From Liolophura sinensis (lineage: Eukaryota > Mollusca > Polyplacophora > Chitonida > Chitonidae): DNA of 64,000 nt. A model generated the notes under the pieces. That model searched no databases. It had not been told where the DNA came from and saw only the letters and a program-made list of their open reading frames with translations. The stretch is taken from NCBI RefSeq assembly GCF_032854445.1, contig NC_088300.1, forward strand, positions 51,267,682-51,331,681. The letters are read 5' to 3'. Positions 35,854 to 49,700 of this stretch are shown here, one piece after another. The translations under genes were made by a program, and so were the position numbers. Every line of letters begins with the position of its first letter. Position 1 is the first letter of the stretch.

Positions 35854-36479
35854 GACCTCTGTACATAGCGGCCGAGTTGACAGTCAGATGGAGTTGACGC
35901 TATAGGCTTTGGGAGTTTTGGTGGCCGTTTGGTCACATTTTCCTACTTTGCGGTGCAGTAACTTTCATATAGCCGTTAAACCTATATGTATATATACATG
36001 TATATTTACATGTATATATATTCTTATGTGTGCGGCTTTCACGTACACATCCATATCTTCCAGCGTCAAGCAGTTCAACCCAGTTATAGTCTGACTAACT
36101 TGTTCAAAACCAGAAGCTCATTTCAACAACCATAAATTCTGCGAATGTCCATGACGTATTTATAAAAAGCTTATAAAATAGGATGGCTATATGTTACTGT
36201 ATTTGTATGTTTAAAATAATAGCTTTGAAAGTATAGTTATGCACGCATATTTGAAGTCAAGATATGATTGATGCATGCATGAATGACGAGTAACGGTTAG
36301 GTTATATGAGCCTAGAAATGTAGCTTAGCGACAACCGTACATAAAACGGTTCGAATTTTTAGGCGTTGAAATAAACAAATGTATACTCAGTAGCGCATGA
36401 TACTGTCAAACTTAAGATGTAAACGGTGACACATCCTTCAAAATGTAAAGTTACACTTTATCTCTCTAATTGATACCCC
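35854..36479. other. Non-coding stretch
   Basis: AT-rich; a TATATACATGTATAT-rich patch near 35985-36020 is locally palindromic. Nothing else recognised. Confidence 0.4.
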
Positions 36480-37420
36480 AAGGCTATGGTCTAAAGAATG
36501 GCGGAGGATATGCTGTGAAGAATTCCGGATCCTGATTCCGCCGTGGGTGATCCGATTCATCCAAATAATCCCCTTCAAAGCCCAGTCGCCAAGTTTTGAT
36601 GACACTCTGTGTTTCGATAGAAATTCTAGATCCGAACAAAGGCTTTTAATTCAGACAAATGAGTGTGAAATCGAGTGTATTGTTCTGAGAAGTTGTCAAC
36701 ATTGCCAGAACAATGGCGTCGATGGGCGTAACCAAGGCGGCACGTGCGGAGCAGGAAACTTCTTGGACTTAAATTGGGCGCACTGTAGATAGAGACGTAT
36801 GCCCCAAATCCGTGGATGCCTAGCTCGCTTGTTCTACCCCACGGGGTATGTACCCATTCCCCGTCCCCATCCACATGGTCCAGACCTAAATCTGCCCACA
36901 CGTTTGTTCAACATGTGCGGCAATTAGTAAGATTTGGTTCATCGGAATTATGACCGGCATAATTAGCGATAATAATAGTGGTTTTGAAGTCGTGTTTGGC
37001 GGAAGAACTATACCTGTGCTGGACGAAATCCGTCCAGGGCACGCCCACATCCCCCCGGATGACACCGCGTAGTGATCAACCATCGATCTCATCACGTGTG
37101 CATGCTGCCCATGATCCACGACCAAAACTGGGGAGATTCCATGCCTCGTTAAATGACAAAAGTCTTAAAAGCGCAATACCTTAGTAAAGTAAAAGCAAAT
37201 CGGCAATGTGGTTGATGATGAGAATTAATGAAGCTGTTAGCGGAACATTTCATCTGGTTTTTAGGCCACGTGACACCCTCTGGCGAGAGAAGACGATGAT
37301 CCTCAGTTCTCACGACCAGCCATTGTCCGTAACCCGTCTAATCATCAAGTGTTTTTAATTTCATTGCCTTCCACAAAGAGGGGAGTTATTTGGAGATGAT
37401 GTTGCCACGAGAAAATAAAT
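36480..37420. promoter_or_regulatory. Candidate enhancer island
   Basis: Nearly 1 kb of complex, repeat-free, GC-richer sequence with CAATTAG at 36921-36927, AATTAGCG at 36961-36968 and CACGTG at 37093-37098. Open frames on both strands (such as 36626-36901) resemble no protein. It sits about midway between Hmx and COX15; Hmx is the likelier target because COX15 is a housekeeping gene with its own compact promoter. Confidence 0.3.
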
Positions 37421-40400
37421 AGTCTGAAAGTACAGAATTGGATGACTAAACTATGCCCGTAAGAATTTTTTTTCTCATCTGAACCCTGTATTTATGACAG
37501 CGTCTTCGTTTTTTCCGTCTACTGAAGAACCGTCTGTGGGTTATTCTAATATCTGATATCTAACCACAATAAACACATCAATTAAATCTGTCTCGATTTT
37601 TTCCCTGTGTCACAGTAGTAAGCTGGAATTAACGTAATAACATTTATACTCTCAAATTTATTATGTACATGTGTATGTGAATTGCTGTGTATGAAATCTG
37701 TTAATCTGGTAAACTAATTCACGCGCAGAACAAGGCGTAATATAAATTTATTTAAGATGTTGGTCTTCATAAAGATTATAGTAAGCACAGGGCTTTCTAT
37801 AGAGCATATGTACTGGGCAGTGGATGACTGCGTCACGTGTATGTCCATTAATCGCTGCGATGTGCGGGTTCAAACCCGGCCTTGCATAGGGAATTTGTAC
37901 ATTTGCCCGTCCTCACTTTTTCATCCCTTGATGACAATAAACGGTCGACGACATTTCTGTTACCGGAGTAACTTTACGATTTCTTCCATCCATAAAAATG
38001 ATTCCAACCGTGAAGACAACAATCAAAGACAAACATGTAATTAAAAGACGAAGTTTGTAGAAAGACATCCGGTCAGCTTACATAGCATTCTACATTTGTA
38101 CATTAGATTGTTCAATTCACCGTGTATTCTTGATACACATATACCTTCTATATCGGATAGTTTTGTAATGTATTTAATTTTGTAAAAACAAACTTTCATG
38201 ATAATGGTATTCTAATGTAATGCATGTACATGTATTGTTGAGAATCTTAAACCGTACGCCGTATGCAATGTAGCATGTCAATAGGGTTTCATTTCAAGCA
38301 ATACCTTGTTACTGATTTGAGTCAAAATCTTACAATTTAAGACATAAACCATGTATTTACAATTACCCTTTGAATTAAACTTTCAACTTATAACAAGAAA
38401 GAACAAATATCTTCAAAATATGTATCCAATGCGGGATTCGTTATAGGTTTTGCAAATTAATTGCCTCGATGTTTCAAAAGGCAAGCATTTGCTTTGAATA
38501 TGCCCGGCAATGAGATGTACGCTTTAGTTATCATTATGCTGAGAACATTGGTCCAGTTAAAAAACGTGTATGAATAACGTCTGAAGCAAGCTCCATCAGT
38601 GTATGTTCGTATGATTAGATTTATTCATGTTAAACATAAGGTATTAGTTCATTAGAAATTCTGAGAGTAAATTTTAAGTTGTTGATTACATATTTACATT
38701 TGCAGTTTCAGTGATTGAAAATTGAATACTTCATGTTCAAATTTATGGAAGGTAGGCTACAGGTCCCCTTGAAAAATGGCCGCCATTTTGAATTTTCAAG
38801 TGGCTGATGAATCTTTTCAAAACATAACTGCACAATTAGCATCCGTGTGTGACTGCTTGTATCATCACCTGAATGATTCTGGGAAATTGTGGACTTCATC
38901 TGCTGCACAAGATTTGTTCATTATGTGAAAAGCTTTGACGCATTTTTGAATCCACAAGACATCAAGTTAGACTCCTTTCGCTGGTATCTCGTATAACACT
39001 AAAGTCTGCTTGGCTGGTGAAATCATGGTTCACTGTTCTCACTAAGTTTGAACGCATAATTGACACTACTTATATAGAAGTTACATGTGTTGAAATTATT
39101 TTCCTGTGGTTTTACATGCAAATGTTGTTCGAGGTGACGAATACCTCAAAATGGTATTGATTTGGAAATAGATAGGCCCCTATTTGACTTGATAAGTTGA
39201 TAAGTTATCTATTTGAAGACACAGATATGAAGAACGCGGTGGTAAGAGCAGATGTGTCGGTGTACACCGCCCCAGTGTTGGGTACACTAAGGGAGACAAC
39301 TGTATCATTTACCTATTAAACTGTGATCGAGAAGGACGTTTTGCACCACATATGCAAAGTTGGATTTTCTGTTCATCTCTCACACCTACAATCATTAACC
39401 TCGGATTACAACAAATCGGTCATGATTTATTTTAGGGATGGTGTTAAAAATTGCAGCTTAGAGGCCATGCAATTACCCTGCTAATTAGGGGATCTTGTAT
39501 AACATAACGCGCATCTACAGCGGACATATCCAGACAATGGCCGTGGGCGACAGGCGCCCAGGTGTGCAAGATGCTCAGTTTACAGATGTCCATCTATTTA
39601 CGTACATGACAGCAGCGTTTGCTGTCGATATAACCGCCTATGCTCGTTTAACAAGTGCGCCATTAAGATAATGAGTTGACGTAAGTTGACACGAACTGTA
39701 TATATCATTATAGGCCGATACGATGGTTTGAGGATGCGTAAATAACGAATGTAACTATATATCTCCGAAAGACACATAACCTGCGCGCATGTTAAGCAAA
39801 CTTTTTGGATCATATATCTAATTCAGCTCAAAACAGTTGTCGCTTTGGTGGTTTGCATGGCAACGGTTGGATCAAGCATATACTAATTAAACTGTCTTAT
39901 TTAATCCATAATTCTTCTCACGATCCACGTTTCACTTATAAATATATTAGACCCCTATACACACGATGTCACGTCATTAATTACATATGTAGTTGCAATG
40001 AAATCTGAACCTGGGTAGAGATTTTCTCTTCGTCTTTATGGCTTTTCCTTGCTTTTCAAAATTTTTTTCTCCTGGACGTTATCAATTAACCAAAGGGCTA
40101 AAAACTGAAAATGAAGGTGATATTTTTTCTTTGTTTTGTTTTTCTTTCACTTATACTGGTTCGTCAGGAATGGCATTCACTTAGCTCTATGAGACTATTC
40201 ATATTTTACATAAAAATAGCCCCACAGAGCTAGTACTTACTATATATGGTTGCAGAACAACTATAATGCTTTCATTCTAGGATTACCTTGTTCGACTCTT
40301 TATCAGCCGATGCATCATTGGCTGTTTTAGCATATCCCTGTCAAGACATGTTAATCACTGTATACGGTTGACTTTTGCACACTATGCCTGTGGTCTTTGA

Positions 40401-41036
40401 AGGCCAGAGTTAACCGTAGCGTTTGAAAGAATTCTATTTTCACCGAAATATCACAGCCAAAATGACAAAAAGAAATGAACAGAATTAATTTCCCCAAAGC
40501 GTAAAATATATTATCTTGTACCAAAGCCAAGACATAGCCAGTTGTTTTCTTTGTACCAAGCTTTGTTGCCTATTCTTCAATCCATTTAGTGTTTTACACT
40601 TTGTCTGTCCTATGACAATCACATCGGCAGTCACCAGATTGTAGAGTCACGCCTAGCAGCTATGAATCAACAAGCTTGGACATCAAGCCTGTTGTTAGCA
40701 TGTGAAAGTGGCTACGGAACTACATATCACACAATAACGAGTGTGTCCAACATTTGTCTAAGAATAGCTTCCTAATCCTGTCTTACGATTCGCGGCCCCC
40801 TCGCCCCTCCCCCCTCTCTCTCTCTCTCTTTTTGTCTCGACATCCCACAGGTAGTTAAGTCAGCCAACATACAAGAGTATGGCAATACTCATATTTGGTT
40901 TGGCACTTTGTTGTTTATTGTTTGCTAGGGGTCTTAACGTCGCTTTCAGTTTTAAACTCTAATCTCGTCACGGCACTTTAGTCATCTATATGTTGCTTAC
41001 ATTTTAGTAAATGCCAAAATGTCTATACGCGCAATA
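37421..41036. other. Non-coding stretch
   Basis: Mostly AT-rich. A box-B-like GGTTCAAACCC at 37867-37877 may be a SINE relic. A short CT repeat lies at 40811-40828. No gene recognised. Confidence 0.45.
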
Positions 41037-41159
41037 TTTTTTATTGGATTGGTGTTTTACGCCATACTCGAGACTTTTTCACTTATATGAGGGCAGCCAG
41101 TATTACGGCGGGAGGAACCCGGGGAGAACCATGTTGCCAGCAGATCTTTCCACGGATGT
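41037..41159 (-). mobile_element. SINE of the main family, 5'-truncated
   Basis: TTGGATTGGTGTTTTACGCC, CAGCCAGTATTACGGCGGGA and GAGAACCATGTTGCCAGCAG match the consensus in order. Confidence 0.75.
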
Positions 41160-42349
41160 ATACGAAGCCATGCAGCTTGCGTTAACTTGGGATGAACTCA
41201 TAGCGACCATATTGTTGAGAGGTTGGAAGGTTCCAAATATCTGTATTAGATGCTTCCCCTTACAAACTACAACATGCATACACGACAATGGAATTGTCCA
41301 AAATCTGCTTACTTTAAAATCTATGATAGGGTGATCCACCTCCGGACTGAGCTTGCAGGAGTGTCCCGCCCATATAGAAGTCGGCCCTCGTAGTTCCCAT
41401 GTAAATATGTTATCAATAGCTTATTTACTTTGTACTTATTATTAGAAGTACTCGTAGAAATATTTCGCTACTGAGAAGGAATTAGCATCCATGCACAGAA
41501 TATATGTACTGTACTCTTCAACAAGTTTCTCTTACTTTGTCTACCAATTAGAGTATCCTACATACCAGTATATGTAATGTTCTATTATCGTAACAAACAG
41601 TTCATGTCACTGCTAATATGAACTTCAACAAACGTACGTCTGAATAAGTCGTATATTTGAACAAGCCATTTAAAGCATGCTGTGAATACTGATAATGAAA
41701 CATGTCCATAATCAACCATTTTAAGAAAATTTTAAAAAGAGTAAAATACATGTACAGCCAAAACCTGAAATGTACAAATCCAAGGAAAAATACCAAACTA
41801 AAAAAAATGACAAGTCGCTATCCATCTGGAGGACATAAGAGTGCATGTATTGTATAATAGATATTTTATAATATTTAATCTGATAATAAAACGATAATTC
41901 AGTTACAATTTTATATATTACAACAGAAGAACAAATATTCTATTTGCTCCAACATTTAAGCTACTCGACATTTTGTTTTAATGTAGGGTAGATCCGTATA
42001 TAAATCGAAAATAAATGTTTCTTTAATACATAAATCAACGTTCACACCTTCATAAGCCTTAAATATGCTATTTGTAACATATTTTCTCAGTATTTATATG
42101 CATTGCGCCGCAGAATAATTTCGAGATGCATGATTTGGTGCAGCCCATGCATCTTGCAAACCTGTTACAAATGAAACGGGAATTCCTGCAAAACACTGGG
42201 TTTAAGATTATTCAGGATCCCCTGTGGATGTATAGAACAACTGCCCGCACTGTACTGTCAAACATTATGCTTACCTTTTTTCCATTACAGATGTACGAAA
42301 TAAACAATAAAATCTCAAACTTTATTAATTAACTGTCTGAATGATCAAC
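41160..42349. other. Non-coding stretch
   Basis: AT-rich; nothing recognisable. Confidence 0.4.
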
Positions 42350-42561
42350 TGGTTGGTTGGTGTTTAATGCGGTACTCACGAGTATTTCATTCAAACGACG
42401 GCGGTTGGTTTCACTCGTGGTGGGAAACGCAGTACCAGCAATAAACCACCAAAACGACAAGTAACCGAGGAACTCTCCCACATCCAACGCCCTGAGCTTT
42501 ACCCGCAAGGAGAGCTTAATAACGGTTGGCCACCGACGTGCAATCAAGGATGACCACCTAA
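42350..42561 (-). mobile_element. SINE-like element, divergent subfamily
   Basis: The + strand opens with TTGGTTGGTGTTTAATGCGG and CGACGGCGGTTGG, like the 3' end of the main SINE. It then continues with a different body (CACCAAAACGACAAG, GAGGAACTCTCCCAC). The shared 3' end and different body suggest another SINE family using the same LINE partner. Confidence 0.6.
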
Positions 42562-42803
42562 GCGACCACTAGAATGCTTTTGACACTGGCTTCTTACCAC
42601 CCAGGCTCGGAGAACTATAAAAGCCAGGAATCTCGAAGAATCCCTTCACAGACTGGCACTGAATGAACACTTCGTCCGTACAGGTAATTTTAAGACAAGC
42701 ATCAGGTTGAACAGACACATGCATCAGTTATATGTTGCGGCATGAGTGGATGCTCAATTCATGTCCCTTGTCCTTAACAAAGTCCCCAAAGCTATTTCAA
42801 TGA

Positions 42804-43083
42804 TTTATTTATTTTATTTCATTGGTGTTTTGCACCGTGCTCAAGAATGTTTCACTTACACGACGTCAGCCAGCATTATGGTAGGAAGAAACCAGACAGA
42901 GCCCGGAAAACCCAAGACCATCCACAGGTTGCCGGCAGACCATCCATAAGCTGCCGACAGACCTTCCCACTTTCAGGAAGCCATCATGAGCTGGACTTCA
43001 ACTCACAGCGACCCCATTGCGGAGAGGCTCCTGGGTCACTGTGCCGCGCTGTCACACTAACCACCCTCAGTCAGGCCCAAGCA
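42804..43083 (-). mobile_element. tRNA-derived SINE, near full length, with target-site duplication
   Basis: It has the tail, the body and a decayed tRNA-like head (near 43030-43078). Exact 10-bp direct repeats ATTTCAATGA flank it at 42794-42803 and 43084-43093. A piece of about 25 bp around GCCGGCAGACC is duplicated inside. It lies beyond the 3' end of COX15. Confidence 0.85.
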
Positions 43084-43430
43084 ATTTCAATGAATATTTA
43101 TCTATAAATGTAAAACTGAGTATCAGGGACAAAATATACTACTCAGCAGTATACTCCAAAATGGCTCCAAGCATTCATGGGTATACATATATACAATTAT
43201 ACCTAACACCTATAAAATTACAATTAATTATTGTCCTGTTGTACCATGATTAACTCACAATGCCTCCACAAAAGTGCATTCTAAAACATAATTTTTCTAC
43301 ACTACTATTCAAATGTAGTGTTATGAGTTTTAGCATTAATAAAAAAAACATATCAACGATTAAACAATATGCAATGCCAACAAACCTACAAAATCTTCCA
43401 GATCCAAGGCATGACAAGTTTAAGCAAATG

Positions 43431-43436
43431 TATTTA
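43431..43436 (-). terminator. Candidate poly(A) signal of COX15
   Basis: AATAAA on the - strand about 280 bases past the COX15 stop. Another AATAAA overlaps the stop codon itself and is too close to be the likely signal. Confidence 0.35.
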
Positions 43437-43716
43437 TTATGAAATAAGGAACATTACTCTAGATCTGAGCTACCGAGATTTCATCAGAACTCGATCGAAA
43501 CAAACGCCACCAAATGGTTATCCACACAGATATAAAACCACAGGGTTTGATACACAGTTACAATAGCCTTTGTTCTCAATCGGTTGAAAATTATAGTTCA
43601 TGTCCTCTAAATGCAGAAATTTCTTATATAAACCATATGAATTTGTTTTCACTTGTGTGAAAATAAATGCCCAGCCTTCCCAATTCCTCTTCATTTTTCA
43701 CAGATCCACAGACTGT

Positions 43717-46700
43717 TTATTTGGGTATTTTCCGGAGCTCATGAGTGAGCCAGACTGCACAAGTAAGCAGGATGAGGGAGCCAGACTGATGGGTGGCGGC
43801 CAAGGAGGTGGGGACAAATGTCAGCAGGGTTGTGATACCCAGCAGAACCTGATGTCAAGACAGAAATATACATGTCATCTACTCCAGGGTTAGGCTTTTC
43901 TTTGGGTGGAAAACAATATACGTTAAGATTTTCCTTTCCTTTGGGTGGAAATATATTTTATTATTTATTTAATTGGAGTTTTAGGCTGTACTCAAGAATA
44001 TTTCACTTGTACGATGGCTACCAGTAATATGGCGAGAGGAAACCGGGGAGAGCCCGGGCGAAACCCACAAGTCAAAAATTGGGGTGGGGAGATGGTGATG
44101 GGTGGGGGCACTTGACTTTGTGACATATGTGACTCAAGGGCCAGAAAATTTCCACCTAAATGCATTAGTATCCAGCTAGAGCCTGGCCAATGAATAAATG
44201 ACTGATTAATATGAATGGGTTACCTGGATATATGCCATGCCACACAGACAGTTCACGGCAAGACGGGCACGAGGCGGGAGGTGGACTTTCCTAGAGGACA
44301 CCCACAGAGCTGTGATCAGACCCACTGTGGCATGAGCCTGAAGTAAAGTCACAGGAAAACTTACATAACATGTACATAAGATGAAAATACTGTCAACCTA
44401 ACTTTGTATAAAGCAACTGTTCACAAGTATCTGTTATTGTTTTGGGTCTTGTCCTGGTCACTGATCCTCTGATGGTAAGCTGCTGATCCACCGATGGTGA
44501 GCCACTGGTGTACGAAAGTAATATGTCTACATTCTCGGCTGATGAGTATAAATGAATAATGGCAGAAAGCTAGAAATCTGTTACAAAATACTCTGTATGG
44601 ATTGATAAAGTAAACTTCACTTTTCTCAACTGACTCATGTTTTACCAAATGATACAATTCTCAGTTGACTCCGGTTTTAGTAAATGGTACACTTCTCTAC
44701 GGACTCAACACTTTAACAAATAGCGTATTTCTTTGCTGACTCAGATTTTGTAAGTGGTTAAATTTTCTCACCAGCCATCTGTGATCGAACTGAACAGCTG
44801 TGCTATTTTCAAAAAAGTTCTTCCATTTTGGTGATAAAGCCAGCAAATCATCTGGGATCCACTTGTCGGACATTTTGGGGTATGTGTTGTAAACAAGTCC
44901 AGCATCCAGGCCTGCCACAAATGCACCTATATAACACGCAGTGAGATATCTTTATTGATAGAGATGATTATCTTCAAGCTTTCTAATTTTCTCCTTTTGA
45001 CAACAAAAATACCACAGTATATGTAAGTAGTTAGTGAACCTTACATCCTTGATGATCAAAGTCCATTTGGCTACAGGACATGACATTTAACACATTTGCC
45101 TACAGGGCATGACATTTAAAACATTTGCCTACATGACATGACATTTAATACATTTACTTACATGACACGACATTTAACACATCTGCCTACATGACATGAC
45201 ATTTAATACATTTACTTACATGACATGATATTTAATACATTAGCCTATGTGACATGACGTTTAATATCAATACAGTGAGGAACCTGTTTGGTACAGGATT
45301 GACTTGGCTGTCAACATACATATAATACGGTAAGATTATTTGTTTTATTATCATTCATATTAATGCTCACGTCCATCACATCATCAGTGTCTTGTTCATC
45401 CACCAATAACCTTGGCATCATACAAAACCATACATCCATAATGGAATTCCCAATTAACTGCTGAACCTCCATTGTTGACAATTCAGTGTTTTGACAAAGT
45501 TTTACATATTATCTTCATGAGGCATGCAGAAAACAAATACAATAAATACACTTTAAAGACTTCAAATTTCCAGGCTTTTTCAAGGTTATCGTGAATAATT
45601 ATTATACACTTTTACAAACTTGAAGTCATGCAGAATGACCTCAAATAGTTGAACTTTCAGTTAACTGTCGTTAAAATCTAACCAAGAGTAAATTAACCAA
45701 TTTCAAAGATGTTGATAGTTTAGCATTCTGCTAAGCCACAGTCAGTGAATCAGTGACAGATACCTGAGACAGCTGTGATGAAGACCAAAGCTTTGGAGCC
45801 ATGAGCCATGCCACGCACCTTCCTCAGGCCTTTCGTAAACTCCAACTATGCAGGGATAAAACATACAAACATTTAACACCAGTAACAACAATAGAGATAT
45901 CAATGAACTTCATATATGATGAATCGGGAGTCATAATTTACTGGCAAATTAAACACTTCCAAAAACTGAGAACAGGTAAATAATTCATCTCGGCACTAAC
46001 AAAAACAACAAACTATTTGTCTCGTAACATCCTTAGACATAACAGGGTGCATTTTATTACACACTGAACTTAGCAATGTAGCACTGTCTTTATATAACGC
46101 TTGAAAAGAAAAGTACTTCTATCGTGCTCTTAAACATCATATGCACCTATATATGTGAACATATACTACCTGTAATTACAAAAAATATTGAAACAGGTAT
46201 TTATTCTGACATATTCTGAAATTTTTACACATAATTCAAGAAGGGCATATGTATATATTAAAAGACAAGACAGCACCTGGCTAAAACATATTTCAATCGA
46301 AAGCAGGATACTCAAGCTTTCTAAAAAGTATCGTACATTACTATTTTAATGAGATTTCGCTGAATAACATAGAACAAAATGACAATACTGCACAAATGGC
46401 TGGTGTGAGTTGAGGCAGCCATCTTGAGAATTTTTATCCAATCAAACACACTGGTATCAGATTACTAAGCTGTGATGTAGCCTTTACCCATGCACTCTAT
46501 GAAGTGACATATGATAACACAAAACTACTATAAAACATCACTCTGAGATCATTTACAACAATTTAGTTATGTGTAGCCGAAAATGTTGTGTCTCTACCAT
46601 TTACGGACCACCAAAGAGGTAAACTCAGTTGATTTACAAGACATAATATTCAACCTCAGTTATACAAATTATGTCAGACATTAGTGTACCATCTTGGCCC

Positions 46701-49700
46701 AAACTGCATTCATCTCCCCAAATACATTTTTTGTCATTCATTTTAGCGATTACTCAGCATCTAAATAGCAAATATCAGAGTCAGTGCAAAATTCATTAGG
46801 GATGCTAAAGGTTTTTAGGGCGGATGAGAAGACAGCCTCTCACCAGACAATTCTTAACATCAATTAAAACTTATATAATATTATACGTTATAATTTCTTT
46901 TCTCTGAATTTATTACAACTGAAGAATTTAAATTTTGCTCCTTAATCTTTCGCGCATACAAGGGAAGTTTTTTCTCTCCTATTTTATAAAATACAGTAAA
47001 ATTATTGAAACACCACGTGCAAGCCATGGTGTTTTCTCTGATGTCCGCTATAACTAGGTCAGCACTGCTTTCATCTGAGAAGCCACCGCTACAAAACTGA
47101 AGAATAAAATCCAGCAACAGTCAAATGCTTAGATCAGCCCCAGTGGCCATGGTGTTTAGATTTATTTTCATTTGTTTCAGAACTTAGCATAAATTTAGTT
47201 GTACAACAATCCTATTGTAATTTAGCAAACATTTAATAGGGTTTAGAATTACCGGTACCAGAGCAACCCCTCCACAGGCTACATTCTAAACCAGGAATAC
47301 CCTGATTTCTTGTAAATGATATAGTAGGTCTACTGTATCAACAGTTCAAGCAATGGAAGAAATATTCTTCCAATATGACCAATTTCTGAGGAAACTATAT
47401 TTATCACCTTGCTCTTTATAATGGAGAGGTGCTGAGGCTGTGTCAAGACAAAGTATCATTAAACTTTTACTGGGTTGAAAAAAATCCAAAAAAGCATTTA
47501 TTACAGGTTTAAGATACTTTTAATGGTAGTATTTCAATGGACATAAACGCCTGTCAGGTGCTGTCTTTAACTTTCAATTTCATCAGACTTCTTCCTTAAT
47601 TGTAATGCAAAGCAAGACAAATTTTTTATGGGCAAAAAGACATACCTTGTTAGGTGGTAGCAGATGTGTGAGACCTGACCAGACGAACAATGTGTAGAGC
47701 AGGAAGGCAGAGCCCAGGTGGGCAGCCAGGCGATACTGACTCACCCTGGGGACATCATTAGGCCCAGGCTTCTCCTGCAGCCCACTTTTCACCATGTACC
47801 AGCCCAGAAAACCCTGGAGATGAAAAGTTTATTTCTTTACCTGATTGTCATTTAATACCATGCTGACAATTTTTTCAATCACCCTGCAGCAGTTACTTTT
47901 TAGGTGCAGGCAAGTCAAGTGCCCAGTAACTCAGTGGCCTTTCCAAATGTAATTGACAACTTTTCACACACATTCAAATACACAGCATGCGATACTTCAA
48001 CAAGCTGGATGTGTTCATTTAACAATCATCCAATCATCAATGAAAGTGTTGTCAACCACTTGTTGCCAAAGATTTCTAGAAAAAAAAAAAGATTCCCTGT
48101 TCATCCTCGGTATGAGGCCAAGGCTAATCCAACCCCTCATGTGTCCAACCACTTGTTCACGGCCCATGGTGCGGAGAGAGCCATGAATATATGTTTTGTA
48201 TTAATACAAAGTTTAAATATTAACTGCTGCCTTTTTTGTTGTTGTTGACTGAATGGGTTTTACTGCTGCTCTCAAAATTAATTCAGGTCATAGATTTGGG
48301 TGGATGAAGCCACACATATCCCAGAAGAAATCAATGCCATTTGCCAGGCAATTGATAAACCTCCTGACTTACGACTGAAACCAAAAAAGTCTGAGCTGAA
48401 TGTGAACATGCAACCTCCTTAGTTAAGGCTACAATACTGGCTGTGGTGAAAACACGGCTTTAGCTGGATGAATCAGCAAGGTCCATGAACGGTAAGATGT
48501 GGCTGTAAAATATTCCAATCATGAATGGTAAGATGTAAAGATGTGGATGTAAAATATTCAGATCACGAACAGTAAGATGTAAAGATGTGGCTGTAAAATA
48601 TAAAGATTATGAACGGTAAAATGTAAAGATGTGGCTGTAAAATATTCAGATCACGAATGGTAAGATGTAAAGATGTGAATGTAAAATATTCAGATCACGA
48701 ACAGTAAGATGTAAAGATGTGTATGTAAAATATTCCAATCATGAATGGAAAGATGTAAAGATGTGGCTGTAAAATATTCAGATCACGAATGGTAAGATGT
48801 AAAGATGTGAATGTAAAATATTCAGATCACGAACGGTAAGATGTAAAGATGTGGATGTAAAATATTCCAATCATGAATGGAAAGATGTAAAGATGTGGCT
48901 GTAAAATATTCAGATCAAGATCAGTAAGATGTAAAGATGTGGATGTAAAATATTCAGATAACGAACGGTAAGATGTAAAGATGTGGATGTAAAATATTCA
49001 GATCACGAACGGTAAAATGTAAAGATGTGGCTGTAAAATATTCCAATCATGAATGGTAAGATGTAAAGATGTGGCTGTAAAACATTCAGATCACGAACGG
49101 TAAGTTGTAAAGATGTGGCTGTAAAATATTCCAATCATGAATGGTAAGATGTAAAGATGTGGCCGTAAAATATACAGATCACGATCAGTAAGATGTAAAG
49201 TTGTGGATGTAAAATATTCAGATCACGATCAGTAAAATGTAAAGATGTGGCTGTAAAATATTCAGATCATGATCGGTAAGATGTAAAGATGATGCTGTAA
49301 AATATTCCAATCATGAATGGTAAGATGTAAAGATGTGGCTGTAAAATATTCCAATCATGAATGGTAAAATGTAAAGATGTGGCTGTAAAATATTCAGATT
49401 ACAATGTTACATGTCAAGGTAGGATCAAATACATTTTCAGAGGCAAATATGTCAGAAAATGTTACTTTTGCGCTGAAACTTACATTTCTTCACTAGGCTA
49501 ACATCCTACCTCCCACACACTCCTGAAAACACGTTAAGATTAACACAATTCTGAAAATCAGGCAACATTTGAAACTTGGTCATGAGGGATAAATTTTTGC
49601 ATTGACTGCATGCATTCTATAATCCTGTACTTGCTCTGCTCAACACTACACCACAGTGATATGTATAAAGATGTAAACCTTACCTGAAACCCCAATAATC

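Noticed and set aside
37800..37925. A possible tRNA gene around the perfect box B at 37867-37877
   Set aside because: No acceptor stem or anticodon arm can be folded by eye; it is better explained as a SINE relic.
48487..49400. A CRISPR-like array
   Set aside because: The units are contiguous with no unique spacers, and it lies in an intron of an animal gene.
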